Shown: positions 10,876 through 22,140 of the stretch, one piece after another
Position numbering within the stretch: position 1 is the stretch's first letter
Layout: each line of letters starts with the position of its first letter
Assembly: GCA_025175895.1 (NCBI GenBank)
Contig: CM045989.1
Location: forward strand, 128,849,272 to 128,913,271
Reading direction: 5' to 3'
Origin: Wurfbainia villosa
Taxonomy: Eukaryota > Streptophyta > Magnoliopsida > Zingiberales > Zingiberaceae
DNA length: 64,000 nt
Translations under genes and position numbers: made by a program
Notes under the pieces: generated by a model
Databases searched by the model: none
What the model was told of the DNA's origin: nothing
What the model saw: the letters and a program-made list of their open reading frames with translations, nothing else

Positions 10876-12788
10876 TGTTAGTATGATCCCTTAGTGTCAA
10901 TTATGAGATGATTAGTGATGGAAACTTTTGTATCATATCTTATATTAATATAGGCAAACATTGGTTATTATATTTACTTTATATGTGTGTCAGCTAAATA
11001 AATATAATAATATCCTTGAATAGTAGGTTATTACTCACAGTATATCAATTGGTAGAATTGATTATGAGAAGGTGTAGAGAACATTATTCTTAATATTCCT
11101 AGTCGAGTATTAATAGACAAGGGCAATATTAATATATTGAGACTAGTATGTAGGTCAATGGATGACTTGATCTCATAAGTCATGGGTATGAGATATCACA
11201 TTGACACATGGGTATATATATTGGAGTATATATATACTGAATTGACCCACCATGAGAAAGTGTCATGGATCGTTATATGAGTGTCATATACTTTCTCATG
11301 TGACTATTGGTATGAATAGTCCTTAGACCTAAAGTCACTACGGTTCCCTATATAAGGAATTATGTACTTTGGTATTGTCTAACGTCACACCATAACAGGG
11401 TGCACTATAATGACGATTACTGGGTATGTAATGAATTATGCGGAGGGATGTGAGTGATGTAGATGAGATCTATCCCTCCTATATGACAGGAGTGATATCT
11501 TTGGCCTCTTGATAGAGTAGGACCACGAAATGCATGGTCATGCTCAAATGAGTCAATATGAGATATTGAGCTCATTTGTTTGAGTGTGTCTACTTGGGGA
11601 TCAAGAAATATAAAGATCGATAATGAGATGACACGGTCTATGCCTCATTGATCGATCTAAGATATCAGAGATAGAAGGACACCGTCATACATGATAATAG
11701 CCACAGAAAGGTTGTCAGATCTCGACAATCTTGTAACTTGGGTAGCAATGATGTATTTGTTAGATGCCGCTCATTGCTTATGTGTCTAAAAGGGGTTTTA
11801 GACACATTGCAAACATTACAAGACCCTATAGGGTCACACACAAATGACATTCTATTTTGGAAATCGGTTCTTTTAGTTTGACTAAAAGAATAATGAGAAT
11901 AATGGATGGTCAAGGCTCGAGTCAAAATCAAGTTGGTTGAGTTAGACTCAAGCGGGTTACATTTGAGTTAGACTCAACTAAATTGGATGGATGAAGACTA
12001 GATTTGAGTTAGAATCAAGTGAGACTTGAATGCAACTCAATTCGCATGCAAAACTCAAGTTAGGCTTATCACATGCAAAACTCAAGCTAGATTTGAGTTA
12101 AACCCAAGTCACATGCAAAACTCAAGTTAGATTTGAGTTAAACCCAAATCACATGCAAAACTCAAGTTAGACTTGAGTTAAACCCAAGTCACATGCAAAA
12201 GGTTTTAATGCATGCATGATGCATTAAAAATGCATTGGATTTCAAGAAGTGGCTTTGAATTGGAAGTGACTTTTCAATAATGCATTTGATTACAATTCAA
12301 TGTATTTGATGCATTTGATTTCAACGTGTAGAATGGGAAGAGGCTAGTGGATTTTCAATGATGCATTTGATGCATTGATTTTGGAATTCAAGCATGATAA
12401 TATATATGGGTGGAAGAAGAGCCAAAGTGAGATCTAAGAGTTGGGTGTTCTTTCTTCTTCTTTACTTCTTCATACTCCTAATTTTGGCTAGTTGTTCTAC
12501 AAAGGTTGCTAGCACAATCATATTTCCAAAAGGGCTGAGTGTCAGTGTGGATACCTTAGAGATACGGTTATCCTTACCGTATTTAGATCCTATAACTTTG
12601 GACTAGCAGAATTACGAAGGGCTCGCTTCAAAGGTATAATACTTATTCTAGATATGATCTAGATGGTTAAAAATAATTTATATATTTTCGCTTGAATCTC
12701 TGGTGGGATTCAAAATTTTATTTCCGCTGTGGTTTTACGAATCGGTTCACACGCATAGTAGGATCCCAATAGTAATTATCCCCTAACA
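10876..12788 (+). repeat. Copia-0 3' LTR (about 1.9 kb)
   Basis: It begins TGTTAGTATGATCCC and ends CCCCTAACA, giving TGTTAG/CTAACA inverted termini. A TATA box (TATATAAGG) lies at about 11349-11357. Much of its length is recognisably related to the Copia-VI LTR at 54208-56045 (shared GTCGAGTATTAA, CCATGAGAAAGT and GGGTAGCAATGATGT blocks), but the last 100 bp differ. The right target duplication cannot be checked against the left one, which is outside the window, so the exact right edge is inferred from the terminal CTAACA. Confidence 0.82.
12040..12200 (+). repeat. 40-bp tandem repeat inside the Copia-0 LTR
   Basis: A unit of about 40 bp containing CACATGCAAAACTCAAGTTA and TTGAGTTAAACCCAA is repeated about four times with few mismatches. 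Related AGACTCAA-rich sequence precedes it from 11930. It lies downstream of the TATA box, so it would be transcribed. Confidence 0.75.
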
Positions 12789-14254
12789 TCTTAACAAAGG
12801 ATGTTAGTAGTGGAGATGAAGAATCTCGAAGATTTTATATAAAGGCAAGTTGAGGCAAAGGAAAGTTCTTTGGCCTTTTCACTACAGAATTATTTTCTAC
12901 ATGCACTCTCTCAACCTTTTTCTAGATCTTCTTGTCTGACTGAAGCATCGGAGAGTCTTTGTAGGAGCATTGATGGTTGTCTGGCTCTTGTACGTTTGAC
13001 AGGATACTATTACAAATGTGAGAACCCACTCTCTCCTAAGTACTCGAATAAAGAGGCAACCAAAAAAAATTAGTTCATCAAATTTAAAACAATCTTAATT
13101 TAAACCATTTGCTCAAATATAAAAAATATTGAATCCAACTCCAAAAGGCACAATTGCAATAAAAAATGTCTTGAATCTTGTCGTGGCAAAGGTCCCTTCA
13201 ATCAATCAAGTTAAATAAAATTGAAATTATTGAATAATATTTCGGGCTATGTTTATTGAATATCATCGCTTCCCACTTTTTTTTTTTTTTTTTTTTTTGG
13301 TATTTGATAGTCACAAAATTAAAGTTACACTTTTCCCATCTATTGGTGCTCAGAAATACAAATCAAGATTTACACACTCATCCCAAACACTTTGATTCAA
13401 TTAAAGACTTAAATTAAATTTGCATCCTTGTCCTAAACATCTATTTTCAGGTAGGAACATATTAAATATTCCATAAGATAAGATAGGGAAGAGCTTTTCA
13501 TGCTTCGAGAGCAAGCGACAAGTTGCAGCTCAGAAGCCGCACCAGAAGCGTGAAGGTGAAGGAGCAAATCTAGTAGAGTGAAGTCATGATGCATGCAAGG
13601 CCTTGCATTTGACTCGTGAACAGGGTGGGTTATGATGAACGTTTGCCAGCCCACACCCAGACAGCATCATATAATTGATCCTTGTCCCACATTTTTCATC
13701 AAATGGACGCACCTCAATACCTGACATGCTTTATAGCAACTCATTCAAATTAGCAGTACGAATGTTGATGATATAGGCAAAGCACGAGCATTGCACTGCG
13801 TTGAATTCATGGTTCTGAAGAGATTGGTCATAGTAAGTGCTCTGAATTCATGCCTCTGCAAAAATTTATTCATATTTAAGTGCACTGAATTCATGGCCGA
13901 GGCAATTAATCTCTAACCCTGCTTCCGTGCATATAGCGCTCTCGAGTTTGTAATGTAGCGGCAGGTTTTCGAAGGGCAGTCGAGGGTTCAGTTTTTTTTT
14001 TTTACCAGGCATTCCATACTAATAAACACATGTCCTTTCCACAGTGAGTTTAATTTTTTTTAATAAATCAAATAAAGCTACCAACTAAATCTTAACGTTA
14101 ATTTAATAAAGAACACACTCAAAATTTGATATTTTTAAAAAGATATATCATAGTTTAAAAATTATCAAAAAAGCATACTTATTTCCTATGTTAGCACTCT
14201 GTTAAAATCTAAAATTCTATAGTGTTGATTTTCGAAAATCAATACCATAGTAAT
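12789..14254. other. Unassigned AT-rich DNA between Copia-0 and the Gypsy element
   Basis: I recognise no gene or mobile element here. It holds a short frame (12870-13073, 67 codons) with no recognisable domain, a 22-bp poly-T run (13277-13298), and a degenerate unit around GTGCNCTGAATTCATG repeated three times (about 13795-13895). A 14-bp palindrome GATTTTCGAAAATC (14227-14240) lies just before the Gypsy LTR. This is the only sizeable stretch not attributable to a transposable element and may be target DNA older than the insertions. Confidence 0.5.
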
Positions 14255-15106
14255 TGATACTACTATAATATGACTAAGTGTAGAGAGCCATTAAATCAAG
14301 TCAGGGAGATAGCAACTCGGAAAAATGAATCGAGTCAAGGATATGATAGCTCGGGATCTTAATATGAAAATAAGTTAGGAAGATAATAGTTCGGGAAGAT
14401 CAGCTGAATTGAGAGGGTAGCAACTCGGAAAGAAAGCATAGTCGAGCTAAGGACATGGTAGCTTGGGATATTAATATGAAAATAAGTTAGGAAGGGAATA
14501 GCTAGGGAAGATGAGCCGAGTTAAGGACATGGCAGCTCAGGATGAAAGCAAAGCCGAACAGTAGCTCGGAAAGTTAGCAGGAAGCCAATAGGAATATTAA
14601 TTATATTAAGGTGAGACCCCATAAAATATGCAAGAGACTGTTTCTTATAATCCCGATAAATTATCTTTTATAACAGATTGAAGACGCCAAATAGGTCCCA
14701 TAGAAGATTCGCGGTACTGAGCATTTTCTAACGACATAATGGCATGATCATTTGAACCCGCATGGCCTTCCACATGGGCGGTGATGCTCGTAGTTTGTTA
14801 CGTGATAGCTTGACCTAACGTGAGAGGAGATATAAGAGGTGGAAACGAAGGAAGGAGGGGGGACTGATCTCATTCTGCTTATACTTACTTTTTCTACTAC
14901 ATTCATTCTCTTCACTGCTATTACTTTTTTCTCTTCCTCATATAAGCTTTAACTTAAGCATCGGAGGATCTCTGCGGGGTAGTCCGACGGTGGTTTAGCT
15001 TGTGTTAACTTTCATAAGAAGGGAGCAAGGAGACTCTTACTGTTGCATTCGGAGAGAACCCATCCTCAACAACTCAATCTCGGGGACAAAAATCCGGTCT
15101 GCATCA
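14255..15106 (+). repeat. Gypsy 5' LTR (probable extent)
   Basis: The right edge ...GCATCA is fixed by the adjacent primer site. The left edge TGATAC is inferred from the TGAT/ATCA termini because no second LTR copy is available. Inside, a unit of about 110 bp (AGCAACTCGGAAA ... TTAATATGAAAATAAGTTAG ... TCGGGAAGAT) occurs twice, at about 14308-14405 and 14417-14513. A TATA-like GATATAAGAGG lies at about 14827-14837. Confidence 0.6.
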
Positions 15107-15124
15107 GTTGGCGCCATCTGTGGA
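15107..15124 (+). other. Gypsy primer binding site
   Basis: GTTGGCGCCATCTGTGG follows the LTR edge directly. TGGCGCC(G/A)TCTGTGG primer sites are typical of Tat-lineage Gypsy elements and differ clearly from the TGGTATCAGAGC sites of the Copia elements in this window. Confidence 0.82.
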
Positions 15125-15147
15125 AACATTCTGAGCAAGACGTAGAG

Positions 15148-16648
15148 ATGCAACCTCAAGAGATTCCTCCTCCCGTGGCTTCTACTCCTGAAGAAGTCTC
15201 TATAACCATCCTACCTTCTCAGCTGACCGCCATGATAAATAAATCTGTGGTTGATGCATGGATAGAGGAGGAGAGAGCAACCCTATGATGGGTTTTCATG
15301 TCCCTATGGCTAGTGAACAGGAAACAGAAGTATTATTAGGGGATGGACCACTAGGGGGAGCCAAATGATATACTCTTCAACCTTTGACTTTGAGAAGGGA
15401 GGATCAAGGAGAAAGTTATTCAACGAAGGCTCCAAAATCTTATGATCCTAGTTCGTTCACAGAAGATATAGTGTTGGAGTGGCCACCAATCCATTTTCAC
15501 CCTCCTCAAATTGAGTTATTTGATGTCATCATCGATCCAAAAGAACATCTATTCCAGTTTGAGGGTGTGGCTACCTTTCATTGCTACATTAATGCCCTCA
15601 AGTGCCAAGCCTTCTGCATCATCTTATCCTCATCCGCCTAGAGATGGCTGTGGCCTAGCTCCATCACTTGTTTTAAATATCTGAAGGAAGTCTTTCTTAA
15701 ACACTTTGCTAGTTGTAAAAGGTAGAAGCATGATGCTTCTATTTTACTTCATTTAAAACAGGAGTCATTTGAATCATTGCAAAGTTATATCCATCATTTT
15801 ACTACTATCGCTTGGGAGATACCCTCAGTGGTATCCGATTTTTTAATGGTTGATATCCCCCATGGTTTGAAGGAAGGACCCTTTCTTAGTTCTTTTCTTA
15901 GGAAGCCAGCTGTTAGTTATGGAGAATTACTTGGCCGAACTAAAGAATATATTAATGAAGAAGAAGGATTGAAGGTGCGTAGAGCTGAGAGAAAGAAAGT
16001 TGCTACTCCAACATATAGAAATTAGCCTCAAGTTCAATGGGGGCCTCCTAGAAGAGAGTATTCTAGGCCTTTTATTCCAGAGGTTCCCCAACCTCGACCC
16101 CTCATATTGGAAGTCACCCATAATCGTCCCCTCCGCATCATGGCTACTGAGACTATACCTCTGCCCCAAATCTGGAAGGAACAATAATTAGAGGTTTATG
16201 ATAGGCAAGGCATCCTTCAGTGCCCCCGCTGGGTATAATGGAATTCTCCGCAATCCTTCAACTCCATTATTCTGTTAGTATCACATGGAGTATGGGAATT
16301 CTAGTAACCAGTGTTTTGGGTTGCAAAGGGAGTTGGAGTGCATTAGGAAGGAGTACCCACATCTACAATAACAATTAGGGTTGGGTGCAGGAAGAGGGCG
16401 TAGATCTCCTATTCCTTGACCGGGGCCTTACAACAAAATGCCACATGCCCTTCCTCCACAAGTACAAATGCCGCCCTCAGGAGGAGGGAACAAGTGGTGG
16501 AAATCTAACTACTTCTGAAGATATTCCTCCCAGAGGTGTTATTCATGTTATTGCTGGAGAACACACTGATAGAGACTCCAATAGGACTAAAAAATCGTAT
16601 GCCCATATGATGGAGAGTTTAGCCATCGAAGAAGATTGGGATATTTAG
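15148..16648 (+). pseudogene. Gypsy gag (broken)
   Basis: The probable start is the ATG at 15148 (MQPQEIPPPV). The retrotransposon-gag domain is spread over frames at 15384-15641 (LFDVIIDPKEHLFQFEG, then ALKCQAFCIILSS) and 15777-16025 (SLQSYIHHFTTIAWEI, FLRKPAVSYGELLGRTKEYI). The intervening bases encode a recognisable WYFKL-type segment in shifted frames. A degenerate zinc-binding tail (HMEYGNSSNQCFGLQRELE) is encoded at about 16280-16340. The product would form the capsid. Several stops and at least three shifts make it non-functional. Confidence 0.8.
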
Positions 16649-16654
16649 GCTCCA

Positions 16655-17023
16655 CCCCAGATAAGTTTCAGACCAAAATACATGCAAGGTATTCTTCTAC
16701 CTCATACTAATGGCATGGTAGTTAGAATTTCTCTTGCAAATTATGAGGTTGTTCGAGTTCTAGTGGACTCGAAGAGTTCGATCAATATTCTTTTCTAGGA
16801 GGCCTTTAACCAGATGCAGTTAGGGAATGTGCAGCTGGATGAGGTCTCGACTCCTCTATTTGGATTTGTTGGGTACATGGTACAACCCGTTGGACAAATA
16901 TCCCTACCCCTCACCCTAGGGATGAAACCGAGTCAAAAAACTAGTATGACTCCCTTCTTAATAGTAGATGCTCCTTCAACTTACAATGTTATCCTAGGTC
17001 ATCTATTCCTATACACTTTTTAG
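16655..17023 (+). pseudogene. Gypsy aspartic protease (degenerate)
   Basis: A retropepsin-like stretch is recognisable, with LVDSKSSINILF where functional copies have VDSGSS. The catalytic Gly is therefore replaced by Lys. A TAG follows directly at 16797-16799. The downstream flap and C-terminal part (SLPLTLG, FLIVDAPSTYNVILG) are well preserved in the frame ending at 17023. It would normally mature the gag-pol polyprotein. Confidence 0.8.
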
Positions 17024-17469
17024 GTGGTGGCTTCCCCTTATTATTAGAAGGTGAAATCCTAGTGGGCCAATTGGTCCGAGCAGAAGGCAGCTCAGAGTTG
17101 TTATGTCCAGATGGTTCGGGATGATAACAAAAGAGTTTGGGTATATAATCCCCGAGGAAAGACACCTATAATTTATGAGGTATATGTATTGGAGGAGGTC
17201 GCACCCAAGAAAGAGACGATGGAGGAGGAGGAGGTAGTAGAGAAAACCCTTGGAAAAATGACTCGAGTGGCCAAGTAGTTGGAGGTGTCTTTGCCAAGGA
17301 TGTACATGATCTGACGAGCATTGATCCCCGACTCGCAGAGAATCACTGGAACATTACCCAAGGAGCTGGACTAGTTTAGTAGAAGAGGTGACACTTCGGG
17401 CTAGAGAAAGACAAAGAAGTAGAGATATTGCTATAAGCAAGTCATGTAAAAGAAATTTAATTTTCTGAA

Positions 17470-17642
17470 TAGGTGTCAAATGTAGTTATGTTCCCAAAGC
17501 CCTCTGTGCAGTGGTGGATGTATATTGATTTTCATAATTTAAATAAAGTTTGTCCTAAAGACTACTATCCCTTGTCCCATATTGATCAGTTGGTTATGAA
17601 GAAGTTTCACTCATGGACGTCTATCAAGGGTATCATCAGATT
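17470..17642 (+). pseudogene. Gypsy reverse transcriptase, first part
   Basis: It encodes VVMFPKPSVQWWMYIDFHNL, then NKVCPKDYYPL and HIDQLV, the N-terminal RT motifs of Tat elements (fingers region, including the Asp of the YIDF block). The reading is cut at 17642 by the CACTA insertion. The last codon before it, ATT, is the duplicated target, and RT resumes in phase at 22833. Between protease and RT (17024-17469) the homologous polyprotein is interrupted by stops and no motif can be named. Confidence 0.85.
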
Positions 17643-17689
17643 CACTACAAGAAAAATAGAAAATAATGACAGAATATTAGCGATGAATT

Positions 17690-18420
17690 ATTAATTTGTC
17701 TCTAAATCTAGGAGTTTACGACGAATATCTTCATTGTCGTAAACAATATTACTTTTACGATGAAATAGTAATAATTCGTCGCTAATATAAAATATATTAG
17801 CGACGTGTAATTTTATTTCATCGCTAGACTAAGAATTAGCGACGAAATGTATTTTACATCGCTAATAAATGAAATTGTGCGACAATATTTATAAATTCGT
17901 CGGCAATAATAGCATTTGAATTGGCGGCTCGACTGATACATAGCGACGAAATAAATAATTATTCATCGTAAACTATTTAGTCGAGTGGGCAATCGAGTGA
18001 ACTCAATTTTTTAACCCACCATTTTTGATTTAACGATGAATATTTATAAATTTGTTGCCAATAATAGCAGTCGAATCGGCGACTCGACTGATAATTGTGA
18101 CAAAATAAATAATTATTCATCGCAAACTATTCAGTTGAGTGGCCAATCGAGTGAACTTGATTCTATGGCTCGACATTTTTGATTTAACAACGAATATTTA
18201 TAAATTCATCTCTAATAATAGCAATCGAATTGGTGACTCGACTGATACTTAGCAACAAAATAAATAATTATTCATCGCGAATTATTCAGTCGAGTCGCCA
18301 GTCGAGTGAACTCGATTCTGTGGCCCAACATTTTTTGTCTTAGCGACGAAAATGTAAATATTCGTCACTAAGATAATAAATATTAGCAATGAATGAATCA
18401 TTTTTGGTTGCTAAAATATG
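17690..18420 (+). repeat. CACTA left subterminal repeat block
   Basis: Short motifs TAGCGACGAAAT and the inverse ATTTCGTCGCTA, with variants, occur roughly every 30-60 bp. Superimposed is a unit of about 153 bp present three times in tandem (about 17890-18047, 18048-18200, 18201-18360). Each unit has an AATAATAGCANTCGAATTGG start, a CGACTCGACTGATA core, an AAATAAATAATTATTCATCG segment and a GTCGAGTG...CAATCGAGTGAAC segment. These are candidate transposase-binding arrays. Confidence 0.85.
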
Positions 18421-18840
18421 CGAAAAAACTATACCCCGCGCCGATTCTCCCATTTTCTCCGCGCGACTTCCTCTCTTCCGGCGATTTTTGCTCTCCGACG
18501 ATTCTCTGGTGATTCTCTGTGCGACTCTTTGGCGACCAACTTTGTCGACCAGCTCCGGCAGTAGCTCCGGTGCCCTAGCTTCCTCTCACGCACAACAGCT
18601 CCAGTGCTCTAGCTTCCTCTCGAACGCAACAGCTCCGGTGCCCTAGCTTCCTCTCCTGTGATTCTCTGCGCGACTCTTCGATGACCAGCTCCAACAACCA
18701 GCTCTAGGGACCAGCTTCGACGACCAGCTCCGGCGACCAGCTCCGACGAGAAGCTCCGGCGACAGCTCCGACCTCCGACCTCCGACCTCCTTCTCTAGCT
18801 CCGACGGAACAACTTCTCAACGTTTGGTGGAAAGCTTGAT
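18420..18840 (+). other. CACTA GC-rich, CT-rich leader
   Basis: This pocket is much richer in G+C than its surroundings and consists of short imperfect repeats of AGCTCCGGCGACCAGCTCCGA and CTCCGACCTCCGAC type. No protein domain is recognisable in any frame. Its place between the subterminal repeats and the transposase fits a 5' untranslated exon of the transposon gene. Confidence 0.5.
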
Positions 18841-19580
18841 TGGTAACAACTTTATTTTGATATCTGTTTGTCAATGCACATGAAATTGCATTTGTCAATT
18901 TCTCAAAATCATGATTTGAGCTTTAGAAATTTGTTTAGGTCAAGAAATTTTTATTTGATGCATAATGAAAAAAATATTGATAGTTAAATCATTACTTAAT
19001 TTTCTTTGTTTGAATATGATGGTTCTATTTTTAGCCTGAGTGACTATACCACTGCTTGAACTTGGCTTGCCATAGGTTTTTTGAAGCACATTTGTAGTTA
19101 TATCATGCAATTAAGTAATAGTCATTGAAACTAAGTTTGTTGCATATATACACATGTGCGATTATGATGTAGTGAATTTATCGTGCAACAAAACCTTAAT
19201 GTTAGGAAATTCTTCCATTCGATAACGCTATCAACTAAAATAAGTATTATTTATTCATGACTAATTAATATCTCTTAGATACTGTATTCAAGACCAATTA
19301 GGTGAGCATGAAAATGAGAGAAAATAGTTTGAAATCTAATAACATGTCCATAGTAAATTCATATAATTTGACCCTAAAGCATTTGGGACTTACATGTTGT
19401 AACATGTTGTGTCCATACTTATTTATGCATGTCCATAGTGATAACATGTTGTGTGAGGCTTAACTTATGATTTTTTTTTAATTATTTTGCATGTGATAAC
19501 TACATTTAAGTTCATAAATTCCTTTTATTGAAAATTAACATAAAAATTATTTTATATATGGTTAACCAGGGTTCAAAAAT

Positions 19581-21780
19581 ATGGATAAAAGTTGGATAAC
19601 AATTCAGAATCGGATTAGTCCTGAATATATAAATGGGTTGAATCAGTTTATAAGTATGACAGAAAAATACATGATCAGTCTGAATCTATCAAAAATTCAT
19701 TGTCCATGTCGACAGTGTGGCAATTTATTTCAATATGAATTAGATTACGTGCGAGGACATCTTTATAGGTGGAGTTTCGATAGACTATATAAAATATAAA
19801 ATTTTCATGGAGAAGCTTCTACATCATCCGGTAGTATAAATATTGTCAATCAAGATGGAGATGATTTTGATGTTGAAGTAGATGATTTTGAAGACGATTT
19901 TGAAGACACATTTACTGATTTATGAAATTTGGAAAATATAAACAACAATGAGCCTCAATTAGATGATATCAATGTAAATATGAATGCAAATGATTGTAGA
20001 CGAAGTTATACTTCAATGTTGGAAGAAGCACAAAAAGAATTGTATCCCAATTGTACTAATTTTTCGATTTTCAAAGGACACTCTCAAAGCAAGATTAGAC
20101 TTGCAGGATATGGGGATAAGGAGTGAGCTGTATTTATAGCCTATTGGAGCCAAATTCAGAAAACCCATTGCAAGTTACACGTTGACATTGAAAGAAAGGC
20201 ATAAATTTTGTCAATTTTTTGAAATCAGTGAAGTTTCTAGATGGTTATGCTGCTAATATATCTAGATATGTGAATGCAAATGAAGGAAAGATATATAGAC
20301 TAAAATCAATGATTGTTATGTATTGTTGCAAAGAATCCTTCCAGTTGTTGTACGTAAATTTTTCCCAAAAGACATATGTAGCACACTAATTGAGTTATGT
20401 GATTTCTTCAAAAGATCACTGCAAGATCTTTATACACATCGGACATATGTAAAATGGAGGAGCAAATAGTCCTGATATTGTGTAAGATTTAATGGATATT
20501 TCCTCCGGTATTTTTTGACATTCTGGTTCATTTGACAGTTCATTTATCTCGTGAAGCCATGTTGGCTGGGCCAGTTTCGTCACGATGGATGTATCACTTT
20601 GAGAAATATTTGGGCAGACTAGAAAAATATGTTCGTAATAAAGCATGACCTGAAGGATCTATTCCAGAGGGGTATATTGTAAACGAGGCATTGACTTTCA
20701 GTTCGTTATATATGAGTCAGATTGAGACAAGCTTTTATAGGCTGTAACGGAATAATGGTGTTCAATCATCAATATGAAAATTAAGTGTTTTCTCATAGTA
20801 AACAAGAGTCTTTGGCAACCAACAAAGTCTGAAATTGTCATTGTCATTCTTTAAGAAAGCACATTGGTACATTCTGAACAATTGTAAAGAAGTCGACCGA
20901 TATCGAAAGTAAGTGTTTACATTAAATTATTACTTTAATTCTATTTCATTCACAGAGTTTAAATTGATTAAGTTTTTATCCAGTGAGCATCTACAACTTA
21001 TGTCCCAAAGGGTTCATGCTGATCAAGTTATACAATATCACGAGCGAGATTTTCTACTATGGTTTAGGGATAAAATTGTAGCACTAAATTTTTTTACAAA
21101 TTCAGAGATCACAGATGAATTGTATTATTTAGTAATGGGACCTGATGCTGAAGTTCAATTGTATGATGCATGCATCGTAAATGGGATTTGATATCATACG
21201 AGATCCTGTGATTCACGCAAAACTACTCGGAATAGTGGGGTCAGCGTACCATCCTATGACGATGGGGACAATTTGGATTTTTTGGTGAGTTGAAGGATGT
21301 GCTTCAAAGTTTTTACTCTTTTAGCTATAAAATCCAATTATTTTGGTGTGAATGGTTCCAATGTAATCCCAAAAAAAATCGTTGGTGGATGAGTATGATC
21401 TCTTGTGTATTGACACTTCTAAAATATGGTACGATGATAACCCATTCATTTTGGCAAACCAAGAAAATCAAGTGTATTATTTGAATGATATCAAACATGA
21501 ATTTGATGAAGTATCTGACGATTTTGAGGGTGATAATATCTTGAATATGGAGCCAAACCAAGAGATTTCATTCAATGATTCAACTTCAGTAGTCGGTGAA
21601 GACTTAGCGATAACTCAACTATGTCGAATAGATGTTGAGCATCAATATATAAATATGGCAAATGCACAAGTGGATCTGGATATGGGCGCTCAAAGTAATC
21701 GTATTGCTGAGGGTGAAGATAGTGAAATTGGCAGTGAGGCGGATGATTATTTATCCTTTTCAGATGATGATAGTGATTAG
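19581..21780 (+). pseudogene. TNP2-like CACTA transposase, catalytic core deleted
   Basis: The ATG at 19581 opens a transposase-associated domain (MDKSWI, then YINGLNQFI and IHCPCRQCGN), right after an AG acceptor-like site. A second block at 19929-20126 has the ELYPNCTNFS motif, which normally precedes the DDE-type transposase domain. At about 20075 the homology jumps directly to the region after that domain, so several hundred codons including the catalytic residues are missing. A DUF4218-like region (about 20290-20750) follows in several frames, then a DUF4216-like region (about 20870-21480). The last frame, 21382-21780, is acidic and ends in TAG. Stops and shifts occur throughout, so it would encode no active transposase. 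Confidence 0.85.
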
Positions 21781-22140
21781 ATGTATTTATATGGTATTTA
21801 TATTGTTCATCATTTATAATTCATGTATTTAATATAATCTTTTATTATACGTCGATCTGTATATAATCCTTGTGTCACAGCTATACCGCCTAAGAGAATT
21901 GAGTGCCCCCCCAGTTGTGCCTAGGCTGATGATGACAGTGCTCCTGCTCCTACTAGTTAGTTATGTGGTTCTATATATGTATATATTTTTTTCTATTTAT
22001 TTAACTTGTTAATTATTAACATTCTTTGATTTATAGTTCATTCGACATTCTTTGAGTTGTATGTTGTTAAGTTAAATTTTGGCGTTGATATTGTATTACA
22101 GGATTTCGAATACAGATTCAATGAATTCTGGAAATTTGTA
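21781..22140 (+). other. CACTA 3' interior
   Basis: This is mostly AT-rich and non-coding. A short stretch near 21890-21958 reads PPKRIECPPSCA then, after one stop, ADDDSAPAPTS. It looks like a fragment of a second transposon ORF of the PPKR...-type often found downstream of TNP2, but it is too short for a firm assignment. Confidence 0.4.

Larger units (their letters stand above)
1..12788 (+). mobile_element. Copia-0: 3' portion of a Ty1/copia LTR retrotransposon, split by Copia-I
   Basis: The integrase C-terminal region (3-556), the RT/RNase H region (9322-10856), a polypurine tract and a long LTR (10876-12788) lie in order on the plus strand. A complete minus-strand Copia-I at 557-9316 interrupts them, flanked by the duplication GTAAT (552-556 and 9317-9321). 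Across this junction the pol reading continues in phase once Copia-I and one GTAAT are removed. The 5' LTR, gag and protease lie left of the window. The RT motif YIDDILLIGND and the RNase H region resemble those of Copia-III and Copia-VII here, so they belong to the same broad Copia clade. I cannot name the clade with certainty. The coding part is inactivated by stops and frameshifts. Confidence 0.88.

Noticed and set aside
12040..12200. CRISPR-like spaced repeats
   Set aside because: Units are contiguous tandem copies without unique spacers, in a eukaryotic LTR.
12870..13073. 67-codon frame preceded by a TATATAAAG box
   Set aside because: A TATA-like box alone is weak; composition and length give no support for a gene.
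13277..13298. Poly-T run as the tail of a SINE or processed pseudogene
   Set aside because: No flanking target duplication, no pol III promoter or gene-like body adjacent.
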